A stretch of 64,000 bases of DNA from Microcystis wesenbergii FACHB-1317. Lineage in GTDB: Bacteria; Cyanobacteriota; Cyanobacteriia; Cyanobacteriales; Microcystaceae. Numbering within the stretch: position 1 is the stretch's first letter; each line of letters starts with the position of its first letter. Under the pieces are notes generated by a model that saw nothing but the letters and a program-made list of their open reading frames with translations, made no database searches and was not told the origin of the DNA. The position numbers were made by a program, and so were the translations under genes. The stretch covers positions 1 through 64,000 of the forward strand of contig NZ_JACJQV010000091.1 in the NCBI RefSeq assembly GCF_014696875.1. Direction: 5' to 3'. This document shows, piece by piece, positions 37,705-45,644 of the stretch.

Positions 37705-37803
37705 TCAAACCTGTTTCAACAGTCTAGAAAAGCAGTAATTGCTAAGTAGTGGACAAAGGGATAGCAGCGAATTAGTGACCTTTAAGCTATCAGCGATAAC
37801 TCG

Positions 37804-37914
37804 ATGAATAACGACTTATTGACTTTTCTCTTTGGTGTTGCCCTTCTCATTCTCTATCTAGTTTTTTCAGCTTTAACCGAGATGGGAACAAAATGGCCTT
37901 GGACAAAAAAATAG
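37804..37914 (+). CDS. Possible 36-residue membrane protein
   Basis: MNNDLLTFLFGVALLILYLV continuing FSALTEMGTKWPWTKK: one hydrophobic helix with a basic, Trp-containing C-terminus. It starts at the end of the repeated 3' flank of the Rpn-type genes, so its leader was duplicated with them. There is no clear ribosome binding site. Function unknown; it may be a chance frame. Confidence 0.4.
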   Translation: MNNDLLTFLFGVALLILYLVFSALTEMGTKWPWTKK

Positions 37915-37997
37915 AAATACTTATAGAGGTTAATAAACATAACAACGGCCAAGAGATTCGGCCATTGGAAAGATTCTATTCGCTCTACTGATAAAAT

Positions 37998-38198
37998 ATG
38001 AAACTAATTGCTGATATTTCCCCGAGCTTGGATTTATTCTTGTTGCTTTTTTTCTGGCATTGTCTCGTCGGTGCCATTGCCACAGTCATCGCTATCAATA
38101 AAGGCTATCCAAGATTAAATTGGCTAATCTTCGGACTTCTGGGAGGAACCTTTACCTTTTTTATCGCTCTTTTCCTGAAAAAAAAGCCGAAAATTTAA
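37998..38198 (+). CDS. Small two-helix membrane protein
   Basis: 66 residues with two transmembrane helices (LDLFLLLFFWHCLVGAIATV and NWLIFGLLGGTFTFFIALFL) and a KKKPK tail that should stay in the cytoplasm. No family recognised. It is preceded at 37940-37968 by GGCCAAGAGATTCGGCCATT, a possible short stem. It converges with the cupin gene (17 bases). Confidence 0.55.
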   Translation: MKLIADISPSLDLFLLLFFWHCLVGAIATVIAINKGYPRLNWLIFGLLGGTFTFFIALFLKKKPKI

Positions 38199-38215
38199 GG
38201 GATGATATTGCTTGA

Positions 38216-38674
38216 TTATCCTTTAATAGTTCCCATCAACACCTCTAAATCTTCTGCGTCTAACTCCTCTGGGATACCATTGCGAATTAATTCCGAAAAA
38301 TCCTCATTGGGAACCATAAAACATAGTGCATACAGTCTTCCGTCCCCGACATTTCTAATCTCGTGAATACCCGTGGGACGGACTAATAAACTATCCCCCG
38401 GCCCCAGGAGAATCGGTTTACCATCACAGATAGCCATTCCCTCCCCTTTGAGGATAAAAAACATTTCTACGGCAAAATGATGACGATGGGTAGGGGTGCG
38501 ACCGTGGGGATCGAAAATTTCCACACAGACGGTCAAGGAATCCCCCGCTACGGTAGAATCAAAGACGATCGCTAAACGATTCGTATCCCCAGCGCTAATG
38601 CGAAAAACTTGATAATCCCGGGGAGATCGAATCACGGGCAACATACAATGATCGCTAGTTAGTTGGCTATTCAT
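38216..38674 (-). CDS. Cupin-domain protein
   Basis: 152 residues from the ATG at 38674; an upstream TTG at 38716 would add 14 residues. A single double-stranded beta-helix: HGRTPTHRHHFAVEMFFILKGEG (about 57-79) holds the HxHxxxxE metal motif and VRPTGIHEIRNVG the second-motif His. The product probably binds a metal and a small ligand; the substrate is unknown. Its neighbour folP is 48 bases upstream on the same strand, so the two may be co-transcribed. Confidence 0.8.
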   Translation of the reverse strand: MNSQLTSDHCMLPVIRSPRDYQVFRISAGDTNRLAIVFDSTVAGDSLTVCVEIFDPHGRTPTHRHHFAVEMFFILKGEGMAICDGKPILLGPGDSLLVRPTGIHEIRNVGDGRLYALCFMVPNEDFSELIRNGIPEELDAEDLEVLMGTIKG

Positions 38675-38722
38675 CGCTGATTTCGATCGAACTGTGGATG
38701 ATTCTAAGACTAGCAAAAATTT

Positions 38723-39565
38723 TCAACTTCGCTCGATTGCGTCCACCACTTTACTCACATCTACGATCGCAGCCACATCATGAACGCGCAGGATATCAGC
38801 CCCCTTAGCGATCGCTATAGCACAGGCCGCCGCCGTTCCGAAAACTCGTTCTTTTGGGTCATTTTTGCCTGTAATCTCGCCGATAAAGCGTTTTCTCGAC
38901 AATCCAATTAAAACAGGTAAATCTAAATCCCGAAATTGCCCTAATTCTCGCAATAACTCAAGATTTTGTGTGCCAGTTTTGGCGAAACCAATTCCCGGAT
39001 CGATGATAATATTTTCCCTAGCAATGCCCCACTGTAAAGCTTCCTTAACGCGATCCTGTAAAAATTCTTTAATTTCCTTGACTAAATCATTATAATGTGT
39101 TAGTGATTGCATGGTTTGCGGATTGCCCCGCAGGTGCATGAGGATGATGGGAACAGCCAATTTAGCCACCGTCGGCAATAATAGGCGATCGAAGGTTCCC
39201 CCAGAAATATCATTGATCAAATCGGCCCCGGCGGCGATACCTTGGTCTGCTACGATCGCCCTAGTGGTATCGAGAGAGATAGGAATAGAACTTTTTTGTC
39301 GAATAGCGGTGATTACGGGGATAACTCGCGATAATTCTGCTTCTAGGCTAATTTCTTGCGCTCCCGGACGGGTGGATTGACCACCGATATCGATTATATC
39401 AGCCCCGGCCTCGATCATTTTCATCGCCTGTAGCAGGGCATTTTCAACATTGTCAAATTCTCCCCCATCACTAAAACTATCGGGAGTAACGTTTAAAACA
39501 CCCATGATATAGGTGCGTTTTCCCCAAGCAAAAATATGTTCACGAATTGCCGTTAAATTAGACAT
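38723..39565 (-). CDS. folP: Dihydropteroate synthase
   Basis: Condenses p-aminobenzoate with 6-hydroxymethyl-dihydropterin diphosphate in folate synthesis; target of sulfonamides. 280 residues: IMGVLNVTPDSFSDGGEF (loop 1, about 20-37), DIIDIGGQSTRPGA (loop 2, about 56-69), ISLDTTRA and IGLSRKRFIGEITG (about 217-230), and the C-terminal HDV. Complete and of normal length. Confidence 0.96.
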   Translation of the reverse strand: MSNLTAIREHIFAWGKRTYIMGVLNVTPDSFSDGGEFDNVENALLQAMKMIEAGADIIDIGGQSTRPGAQEISLEAELSRVIPVITAIRQKSSIPISLDTTRAIVADQGIAAGADLINDISGGTFDRLLLPTVAKLAVPIILMHLRGNPQTMQSLTHYNDLVKEIKEFLQDRVKEALQWGIARENIIIDPGIGFAKTGTQNLELLRELGQFRDLDLPVLIGLSRKRFIGEITGKNDPKERVFGTAAACAIAIAKGADILRVHDVAAIVDVSKVVDAIERS

Positions 39566-39770
39566 AATAATAGACCTCTTGTAAAAATCAAAAATTGTTG
39601 TTAGGGTTAGGAGTCAGTAGTCAGTAGTCAGTAGTCAGTAGTCAGGAGAATTAAGAATGAATAATAATCAATTAAATGGTCTATTTACATATTTTATGCA
39701 ATTTAATCCTTACTTTTGCCGTTTTTGAACCTTCACAAATTAATTATGCAAGAGGTTTAATAAATCCTGT
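39566..39770. repeat. Spacer with an AGTCAGT heptamer array (39612-39646)
   Basis: Five units of AGTCAGT (the last ends in G), a seven-base repeat different from AACTGAT but of the same length. The rest of the 388-base gap upstream of folP has no gene; the larger AACTGAT array follows. Confidence 0.8.
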
Positions 39771-39943
39771 AACTGATAACTGATAACTGATAACTGATAA
39801 CTGATAACTGATAACTGATAACTGATAACTGATAACTGATAACTGATAACTGATAACTGATCACTGATCACTGATCACTGATAACTGATAACTGATCACT
39901 GATCACTGATCACTGATCACTGATAACTGATCACTGATAACTG
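39771..39943. repeat. Heptamer array of about 25 units (AACTGAT and CACTGAT)
   Basis: The first ~13 units are pure AACTGAT; then blocks of CACTGAT alternate with AACTGAT. It ends 10 bases before the stop of the gene at 39954. Confidence 0.93.
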
Positions 39944-39953
39944 ACGGTTATAG

Positions 39954-40751
39954 TTAATTTTTAGGTGGGGAAGAATCTTTTAATTCAAAATAAGCTTGTA
40001 CTTCTTCTTTCCAGAGTTGATATTTGTCTTGAATTAGTTGATATTGACTAGCAAAATCGAGGTTACAATCAACGAGATTGCTATCGATATCGGATTGGAC
40101 TAATTCCCGTTCGATAAGAGTTTCTCGGATAAATTTTAAACATTCTTGTCTCAAAGTTTCCGCTTGATCAATAATTAGCTGGACTTGATTAATTGCTCGA
40201 TCGTACAATGGAGTTTGTGAATGAAAAATTTCGGAAGATGCGGCCAGATTTCGCAGTCTATGTAATTGATTTTTCTTTTCTACTAAACTGGCAATTTTGG
40301 GGTTAATTTCAAAAAGTAAGGTTTTCACCAGAGGAGCCAAGCGGCGAGTATTAGTATAATCGTAGTTATTAAGGTCTGATTTAATCAGGTGTACCTGTTG
40401 TAAATCGACGGTAATATCGTGGAATTGAATCTCGGTTTCGGTGATGGTGGGATGAATCGTTTTAACTTTCCAAGTAGTAATAGAAGTCAACTGCTGGCGA
40501 TCACTATTAACCATTTGCTGCTCCATTTTCAGCACATCAAGGGGAATGCTATAAAGTTTTTTCTCAGGAATATAGACGACATCGCTACCGAGAATGCGAT
40601 CGATTTTAGGACGACGATATAAATAATGATACAGGAATCGATAAAAGCTTTTACTGCCTTGAAATATCTGGACAAATAACCAAATTTTCCAGCTGAATAA
40701 CCCGCCAAGAAAGCGTCCGAATAGATGGTAATTCGAGGAGGGGTTATTCAT
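39954..40751 (-). CDS. Hypothetical protein with an N-terminal hydrophobic segment
   Basis: 265 residues, not recognised. Residues about 10-32 (LFGRFLGGLFSWKIWLFVQI) are hydrophobic and aromatic and may attach it to the membrane. The middle (about 55-125) looks beta-rich (DRILGSDVVYIPEKKLYSIP) like a PRC-barrel-type region. The C-terminal half is helical and charged. It lies between heptamer arrays on both sides and downstream of the coiled-coil gene at 40912. Confidence 0.65.
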   Translation of the reverse strand: MNNPSSNYHLFGRFLGGLFSWKIWLFVQIFQGSKSFYRFLYHYLYRRPKIDRILGSDVVYIPEKKLYSIPLDVLKMEQQMVNSDRQQLTSITTWKVKTIHPTITETEIQFHDITVDLQQVHLIKSDLNNYDYTNTRRLAPLVKTLLFEINPKIASLVEKKNQLHRLRNLAASSEIFHSQTPLYDRAINQVQLIIDQAETLRQECLKFIRETLIERELVQSDIDSNLVDCNLDFASQYQLIQDKYQLWKEEVQAYFELKDSSPPKN

Positions 40752-40913
40752 GAAATTCCGTTATCAGTTATCGGTGAGGAATTGGAGGTTTGGTTCTTTT
40801 CAGCAACCCCTAAACAGTAAACAGTAATCAGGGATAAAGATGAAGATAACTAACTAACTAATTAACTTAAAACTTACATCTGATAACTGATCACTGATAA
40901 CTGATCACTGATT
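40752..40913. repeat. Spacer with a short AACTGAT/CACTGAT array
   Basis: 40880-40913 holds about five units that end in GAT directly joined to the TTA of the stop codon of the next gene, the same junction seen at nadK and fusA. Confidence 0.8.
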
Positions 40914-41571
40914 AAGGACGTTCTCCGGGTAAATTTTTTGACGATGTTGGTTTCGATCTTACCTGTTGACGACCGTTGCGGATAACTTGTAACATTTGCC
41001 CTAATTGTTGATCAAGATGTTCTAAAACCGCTTCAGCATAGTCGTCAGCGCCTTTTTGAATTTCATGACATTCAGCTTGGGTTTTTTGTCGTAACTGTTG
41101 CACTTCCTGCAGGGCACTGTGACGCATCTGTTCGATTTCATCTAGGGTTTGTTGTTGCACGGATTCGCACTCCTGCTGAACCTGTTGACGAATTTGGGCT
41201 GCTTGCCGTTCTGCTTGTTGAATAATACCGGACTGATCGAGAATTTGGGCTGCCCTTTGTTGAGCGGAACGAAGGACTTGTTGAGCGTATTCTTCCGCTT
41301 TAGTAATAATTTCCTCTTCTTCCTGCAAAATTGCTAAAGCTTTCTGTACTGCTGGTGGCACGGTTTCATAGATGATCTCGATCTGTTCAGATATCTGTCC
41401 CTCATCGATCATTGTCCAACGGGTGAGAGGGATATGGAAACTCTCAAAAATCATCTCTTGCAGACGCGCCAAATCCTGATAGATATCGAAATCGACGGGT
41501 GGACTGGGAACCCCACTATTAGAAGTGTTAGGTACTGCTTTTCTGCGATCATTAGGTTCTCGGCGCGCCAT
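40912..41571 (-). CDS. DivIVA-like coiled-coil protein
   Basis: 219 residues, predicted mostly alpha-helical coiled coil rich in Gln, Glu and Ala (AQQVLRSAQQRAAQILDQSG, QQAERQAAQIRQQVQQECES). A short N-terminal part (DIYQDLARLQEMIFESFHIP) precedes it. Cyanobacterial proteins of this sort near coaD are often annotated as ATPase b-like or DivIVA-like and may act in cell division or membrane organisation; that role is inference. 36 bases after coaD, so probably the fourth gene of a trxA-DUF427-coaD unit. Confidence 0.65.
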   Translation of the reverse strand: MARREPNDRRKAVPNTSNSGVPSPPVDFDIYQDLARLQEMIFESFHIPLTRWTMIDEGQISEQIEIIYETVPPAVQKALAILQEEEEIITKAEEYAQQVLRSAQQRAAQILDQSGIIQQAERQAAQIRQQVQQECESVQQQTLDEIEQMRHSALQEVQQLRQKTQAECHEIQKGADDYAEAVLEHLDQQLGQMLQVIRNGRQQVRSKPTSSKNLPGERP

Positions 41572-41607
41572 AGGTTCAGATCGTCCTCATTCCTGTATTC
41601 TAGTATG

Positions 41608-42081
41608 TTAACTATAGTATGAGTAAATATCTCTAGAAACGTTTTCTGGGACTAGATGGGTGACAGAGCCACCGAATTGAGCGATTTCTTTAACCACGCT
41701 ACTACTTAAAAAACTATATTCTTTCGTGGTGGCCAAAAAAACCGTTTCGATTCCTTCCCAGAGGGTTTTATTGGTATGTGCCATTTGCAGTTCTTTTTCA
41801 AAGTCTGAGAGAACCCGCAACCCCCGCAACAGCACCTTAGCCCCTTTTAATCTGGCATATTCAACTGTTAATCCTGAAAAACTGTCTATTTCAACGTTTT
41901 TCAGGTGTTTTGTACAGTAACTGATCTGTTCTATGCGTTTTTCGACGGTAAACAGGGGGTTTTTATGGGGATTGCAGAGAACTGCCACGATTACTCGCTC
42001 GAATAGTGGCACACTGCGTTCGATAATATCTAAATGACCGAGTGTAACTGGATCGAAGCTGCCGGGGTAGATGGCGATCAT
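41608..42081 (-). CDS. coaD: Phosphopantetheine adenylyltransferase
   Basis: Makes dephospho-CoA from 4'-phosphopantetheine and ATP. 157 residues with the nucleotidyltransferase motif [16 protein letters not shown] (T/HxGH, about 5-20), [18 protein letters not shown] (about 90-107) and the second ATP motif [14 protein letters not shown] (about 127-140). Its ATG overlaps the DUF427 stop by 4 bases, so the two are coupled. Confidence 0.97.
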
Positions 42082-42362
42082 TTCTCAACCTGCACACCTC
42101 GCCAAAAAGCGATATATCCTTTAATATTTTGGGCTTTTGGTTTAGGATCGGGATAATACCAAGCGGCATCTTTATTGTCCTGTCCATCTACCCTGAGAGT
42201 ATAATAACTAGCCTCTCCTTTCCAAGAACAAATGGTATGGGTGTTACTGGGTTGAAAATATTCAGCTTTGATGGTATCGGGGGGAAAATAGTAGTTCCCC
42301 TCGACAATTTCGCAGTTATCGCTTTCCGCTACCACTGCACCATTCCAAATCGCCTTTGCCAT
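42078..42362 (-). CDS. DUF427-family protein
   Basis: 94 residues, a single DUF427 domain ([20 protein letters not shown], then [20 protein letters not shown]). The family folds as a small beta-tent domain whose ligand is not settled. The conserved WKGEASYY and AAWYYPDP segments are intact. Located between trxA (33-base gap) and coaD (4-base overlap). Confidence 0.88.
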
Positions 42363-42395
42363 GACACTAACTCCTAGTTCTGGTTCAAAATTATC

Positions 42396-42713
42396 TTACA
42401 ACAGAGTTTGTAAATGTTGAACCAGTTGGTTAACCTGCACCACTCCCTCGATTCGATCGATCGGTTGACCATTTTTAAAGACTACTAAAGTCGGTAAAGC
42501 TTGAATACCGTACTTAGTGGCTAAATTGGGATATTTGTCTGTATCAATTTTGACAATTTGTAGGCGATTTTTGAAATACATTCCCGTTTGTTCTAGAATC
42601 GGAGCCATCATTTGACAAGGACCGCACCAAGTGGCATAGAAATCCACTAACACGGGGAGATTAGTGGTTTGCAACAGTTCCTGAAAACTGGAAAACTCTT
42701 TTTTGACTGCCAT
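42396..42713 (-). CDS. trxA: Thioredoxin
   Basis: 105 residues with the active site WCGPCQ (about 29-34) and the cis-Pro loop ALPTLVVFKNGQ (about 73-84). The second position is CGPC rather than the CVPC or CPPC of some relatives, so an m-type thioredoxin-like disulfide reductase is likely. Cyanobacteria have several; substrate set is unknown. First gene of the minus-strand unit leading to coaD, divergent from map by 132 bases. Confidence 0.93.
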   Translation of the reverse strand: MAVKKEFSSFQELLQTTNLPVLVDFYATWCGPCQMMAPILEQTGMYFKNRLQIVKIDTDKYPNLATKYGIQALPTLVVFKNGQPIDRIEGVVQVNQLVQHLQTLL

Positions 42714-42845
42714 AAATTGTCACCTCGCCGGAACAATAGCCTTTTTCCTACTATAGCTTTTCTAGATGCTCCTTGATTTCCCCAGAGCAGTCATCGATCG
42801 CCGGGAAAATGCTAAGTTAAGTAAAGACTCGACAGCCAACTTTCC

Positions 42846-43691
42846 ATGAACATCCTAACCAAGCTGCTTTTTCCCGAAACTAAAACCCCAGAGCAAGTAG
42901 GTTCACCGCGAGTACAGAAAAGCCGCCGGGGAATCGAGACCAAATCCGCCGCAGAAATCGTTATTATGCGACAAGCGGGTAAAATTGCCGCCACAGTCCT
43001 CAAGGAAATTGCCGAGATCGCTCAACCCGGGATGACGACGGCGGATCTGGATGTCTATGCGGAAAAACGTATCCGCGAAATGGGTGCTACTCCCAGTTTT
43101 AAAGGTTATTATGGCTTTCCTGCCTCGATTTGTGCCTCCGTCGATAACGAAGTCGTTCACGGTATCCCTAGCCCGAAAAAACGCCTCAAAGCCGGTTCTG
43201 TGTTAAAGGTAGATACGGGGGCCTACTACCAAGGTTATCATGGGGATTCCTGTATCACGATCGCTATCGGTTCCGTCTCTCCCAAAGCCGAAAAATTAAT
43301 CCGCGTGGCGGAAGAAGCTTTATATAAAGGCATAAATCAGGTAAAAGCTGGCAATTATCTGCTCGATATTGCAGGAGCAATTGAAGATCACGTTCAAGCT
43401 AACGGTTTCCAGGTGGTAGAAGATTTTACCGGCCATGGAGTCGGCAGAAATCTCCACGAAGAACCCTCGGTATTTAATTTTCGCACTAATGAGTTACCCA
43501 ATGTCAAACTCCGCGCCGGGATGACTCTGGCAATTGAACCAATTGTCAATGGGGGATCTAAACATACCAGAACTTTACGCGATCGTTGGACGGTGGTGAC
43601 GATGGATAATGCTCTCTCCGCTCAATTTGAGCATACTGTCCTAGTAACCGCCACAGGTTATGAAATCCTAACCGATCGCAATAACCTATAA
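42846..43691 (+). CDS. map: Methionine aminopeptidase
   Basis: Removes the initiator Met after deformylation. 281 residues; ligand residues are in [18 protein letters not shown] (two aspartates), [12 protein letters not shown] (His and neighbours), [10 protein letters not shown] (Glu) and [11 protein letters not shown] (Glu), the full set for a type I enzyme. A ~30-residue N-terminal extension ([20 protein letters not shown]) precedes the core; it has no SH3-like zinc motif. The leader contains TAAGTTAAGTAAA, also seen near 44436. Confidence 0.95.
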   Translation: MNILTKLLFPETKTPEQVGSPRVQKSRRGIETKSAAEIVIMRQAGKIAATVLKEIAEIAQPGMTTADLDVYAEKRIREMGATPSFKGYYGFPASICASVDNEVVHGIPSPKKRLKAGSVLKVDTGAYYQGYHGDSCITIAIGSVSPKAEKLIRVAEEALYKGINQVKAGNYLLDIAGAIEDHVQANGFQVVEDFTGHGVGRNLHEEPSVFNFRTNELPNVKLRAGMTLAIEPIVNGGSKHTRTLRDRWTVVTMDNALSAQFEHTVLVTATGYEILTDRNNL

Positions 43692-43759
43692 AATTGTCTA
43701 TAGATTTTTTGCCTTGGAATCTTAATTGGAAATTTATTTAGCGGTAGGATTTAGTCAAA

Positions 43760-44161
43760 ATGTTTAAAAATATCGTTGTTGCCTTGGATTGTGGGGAATC
43801 ATCCCATCGAGTACTCCATACTTTGAATTCCCTTTCTCTAACGGCAAATTCTTGCATTATACTCACCCATATTCTCAGTAAGGAGGGAGATGAATCGGCA
43901 GTGGATCGCCCTCACCCCTCCCGTGAGATCATTGAAGATCAATTGCGCTGCTATCAATCCCAGATTGCTACCCCTAGTGAAATCGAGGTCATCTTTGGTG
44001 ATCCGGCGGAGGAAATTATTCGTTTAGCTAATATCTATCAAGCTGATCTGATCGTGATCGGCAGCCGGGGATTAACGGGAGTTCAACGGGTGATCGAAGA
44101 TTCTGTTAGTAGTCTCGTGGTGGCAGAAGCTACCTGTTCCGTATTGGTGGTAAAAGCATAG
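43760..44161 (+). CDS. Universal stress protein (UspA family)
   Basis: 133 residues, one Usp domain: VVALDCGESSHRVLHTL at the start and the ATP-binding type motif VIGSRGLTGVQRVIEDSVSS (G-2x-G-9x-G(S/T)) near the end, followed by CSVLVVKA. The glycine pattern suggests an ATP-binding member. Role in stress is by family. Spaced 68 bases after map, with possible own promoter. Confidence 0.92.
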   Translation: MFKNIVVALDCGESSHRVLHTLNSLSLTANSCIILTHILSKEGDESAVDRPHPSREIIEDQLRCYQSQIATPSEIEVIFGDPAEEIIRLANIYQADLIVIGSRGLTGVQRVIEDSVSSLVVAEATCSVLVVKA

Positions 44162-44261
44162 CAGCCAGCATTGAGCTAGAAAAGGTACTCTGACAAGAGT
44201 GCCTATCTCAAAGATGAAAATTAATTTGGCATCACTGCTGACTAAAATTTGCAAATCTTAT
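44162..44261. other. Spacer before the phased box cluster
   Basis: Start of the 448-base gap between the usp gene and the DUF2811 gene. An open frame runs through the gap from 44199, but its composition follows the DNA repeat (FSPIHSPVFPHSLPSFPQ) and it is not believed to be a gene. Confidence 0.5.
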
Positions 44262-44347
44262 TTTTCCCCGATGTTTTCCCCCATACATTCCCCAGTATTT
44301 CCCCATTCACTCCCAAGTTTTCCACAGTTTACCCAGACTTTTCCACA
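44262..44347 (+). promoter_or_regulatory. Phased cluster of DnaA-box-like sites
   Basis: Two exact cyanobacterial-type DnaA boxes TTTTCCACA (44318-44326, 44339-44347) and near matches TTTTCCCCG (44262), TTTTCCCCC (44274), CATTCCCCA (44286), ATTTCCCCA (44297) and TTTACCCAG (44328), all on one strand. Spacing is 10-12 bases, one helical turn, so all would lie on one face of the helix. The next ~150 bases are AT-rich. Could be part of a replication origin or a DnaA-controlled promoter; dnaA or dnaN is not in the window. Confidence 0.55.
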
Positions 44348-44609
44348 GGCAACAGCGATAGAATCGGCATTGCTTCCAGAAAAAATTAATCTTGATTGTC
44401 AAAATCCCCATCGGTAGATACTGAGTTACTGTTAAGTTAAGTAAATAAAATCTGGCTCTAAACCTTATTCCCTCGTAAATGTTAAGTTTTTCTAAAGCAT
44501 TCCTTTACATCTGGTAATATTGCAACTCCCTCCAACTTGGCTGACAATAGTCCTTACTGTCCACTACACGAGTCAGGGATTTCCCCACTTCCGATCAGAG
44601 GTAAACGAT
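44348..44609. other. AT-rich stretch after the phased boxes
   Basis: Contains GTTAAGTTAAGTAAATAAAA (near 44434) and ATGTTAAGTTTTTC, and no gene. AGAGG 8 bases before the ATG at 44610 serves the next gene. Confidence 0.45.
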
Positions 44610-44834
44610 ATGAATACATCAGTCAGTATCTTGGCAGAAATCCCCGAAATTCTCCACCAATCCCTACAACAATACCTAGAAACTCACCCCGGTTGGGATC
44701 AAGATGGTGTGTTTACGGCGGCTTTATCATTTTTTCTACTTAATTGTCAATCCCCCGAAAGGATGAATTTTGAGGAGCAAAATAGCTGTGCCAAGGTTTA
44801 TCTAGAAACTTTGTTCCGGCGCTCGGAGTGCTAA
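44610..44834 (+). CDS. DUF2811-family small protein
   Basis: 74 residues (MNTSVSILAEIPEILHQSLQ ... THPGWDQDGVFTAALSFFLL). The pattern matches the short cyanobacterial DUF2811 family, predicted to fold like a ribbon-helix-helix or small helical domain. The ATG at 44610 with AGAGG upstream is chosen over the longer frame from 44520. It ends 49 bases before the pth start, so it is probably co-transcribed with pth. Confidence 0.72.
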   Translation: MNTSVSILAEIPEILHQSLQQYLETHPGWDQDGVFTAALSFFLLNCQSPERMNFEEQNSCAKVYLETLFRRSEC

Positions 44835-44883
44835 TTCGGTGATAATAAGAATCGGGTCCTGGTTAAAAACCCGATTTCTCCCT

Positions 44884-45510
44884 ATGAATTCCGATAAAAC
44901 CCCTAATTTAATCATTCCTCGGCTAATTATCGGTTTGGGTAATCCCGAACCCAAATATGATCGCACCCGTCATAATATCGGTTTTGAAGCTGTGGACTCA
45001 TTAGCGCGGGATTGGGGGTTATCTTGGCAGGAAAACAAGCGATTTCAAGGTTTTATCGCCGAGGGTGACGGTCCTCTCCCGGGCAAAATTCGTCTTTTGA
45101 AACCCCAAACCTATATGAATCGCTCCGGGCAATCGGTGCGATCGGTGCTGGACTGGTATAAACTAGAGCCAGAGTCGATTTTAGTCATTTACGATGATAT
45201 GGATCTGCCCCTAGGCCGGTTGAGAATCCGTCTATCGGGATCGGCGGGCGGACACAACGGTATTAAATCGATGATTGCCCACGTTGGCACGGAAAAATTC
45301 GCTCGTTTACGCATAGGAATCGGTAAATCAACCGAAAAAGCGACAATTTCCCACGTTTTAGGCCGATTCACCCCCCAAGAAAACGAAGTGATCTTGAAAG
45401 TGTTAGACTTGTCCAGAAAAGCGATCGAACTTGGTCTCAAACAAGGGTTACAAAAGGCAATGAGTCTTTACAACAATCAAAGTGTAGAGATTGGTTCTAA
45501 TCTATGCTGA
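44884..45510 (+). CDS. pth: Peptidyl-tRNA hydrolase
   Basis: Recycles peptidyl-tRNA dropped from ribosomes. 208 residues from the ATG at 44884 (a GTG at 44839 would give 223). Motifs: IIGLGNPEPKYDRTRHNIGF with the catalytic His, KPQTYMNRSGQSV with the substrate-binding Asn, VIYDDMDLPLGRLRIRLSGSAGGHNG. An N-terminal extension MNSDKTPNLIIP is not unusual in cyanobacteria. Confidence 0.96.
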   Translation: MNSDKTPNLIIPRLIIGLGNPEPKYDRTRHNIGFEAVDSLARDWGLSWQENKRFQGFIAEGDGPLPGKIRLLKPQTYMNRSGQSVRSVLDWYKLEPESILVIYDDMDLPLGRLRIRLSGSAGGHNGIKSMIAHVGTEKFARLRIGIGKSTEKATISHVLGRFTPQENEVILKVLDLSRKAIELGLKQGLQKAMSLYNNQSVEIGSNLC

Positions 45511-45644
45511 TAGCAAATAAGCCTGATTTTAGTAATGGTTATAATCGCCATTTTCGTCTATACTCTTACAGAACCCTTGGTTAAATCCCGATCGCCCTTT
45601 GCTAGATTAGGTCAATTTTTATCCTTGATATTAGCAGTTTAAGT

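Noticed and set aside
44199-44417. 72-residue frame with a repeated FSPxxSP pattern
   Set aside because: The pattern reflects the phased DnaA-box-like DNA repeat; no ribosome binding site or family.
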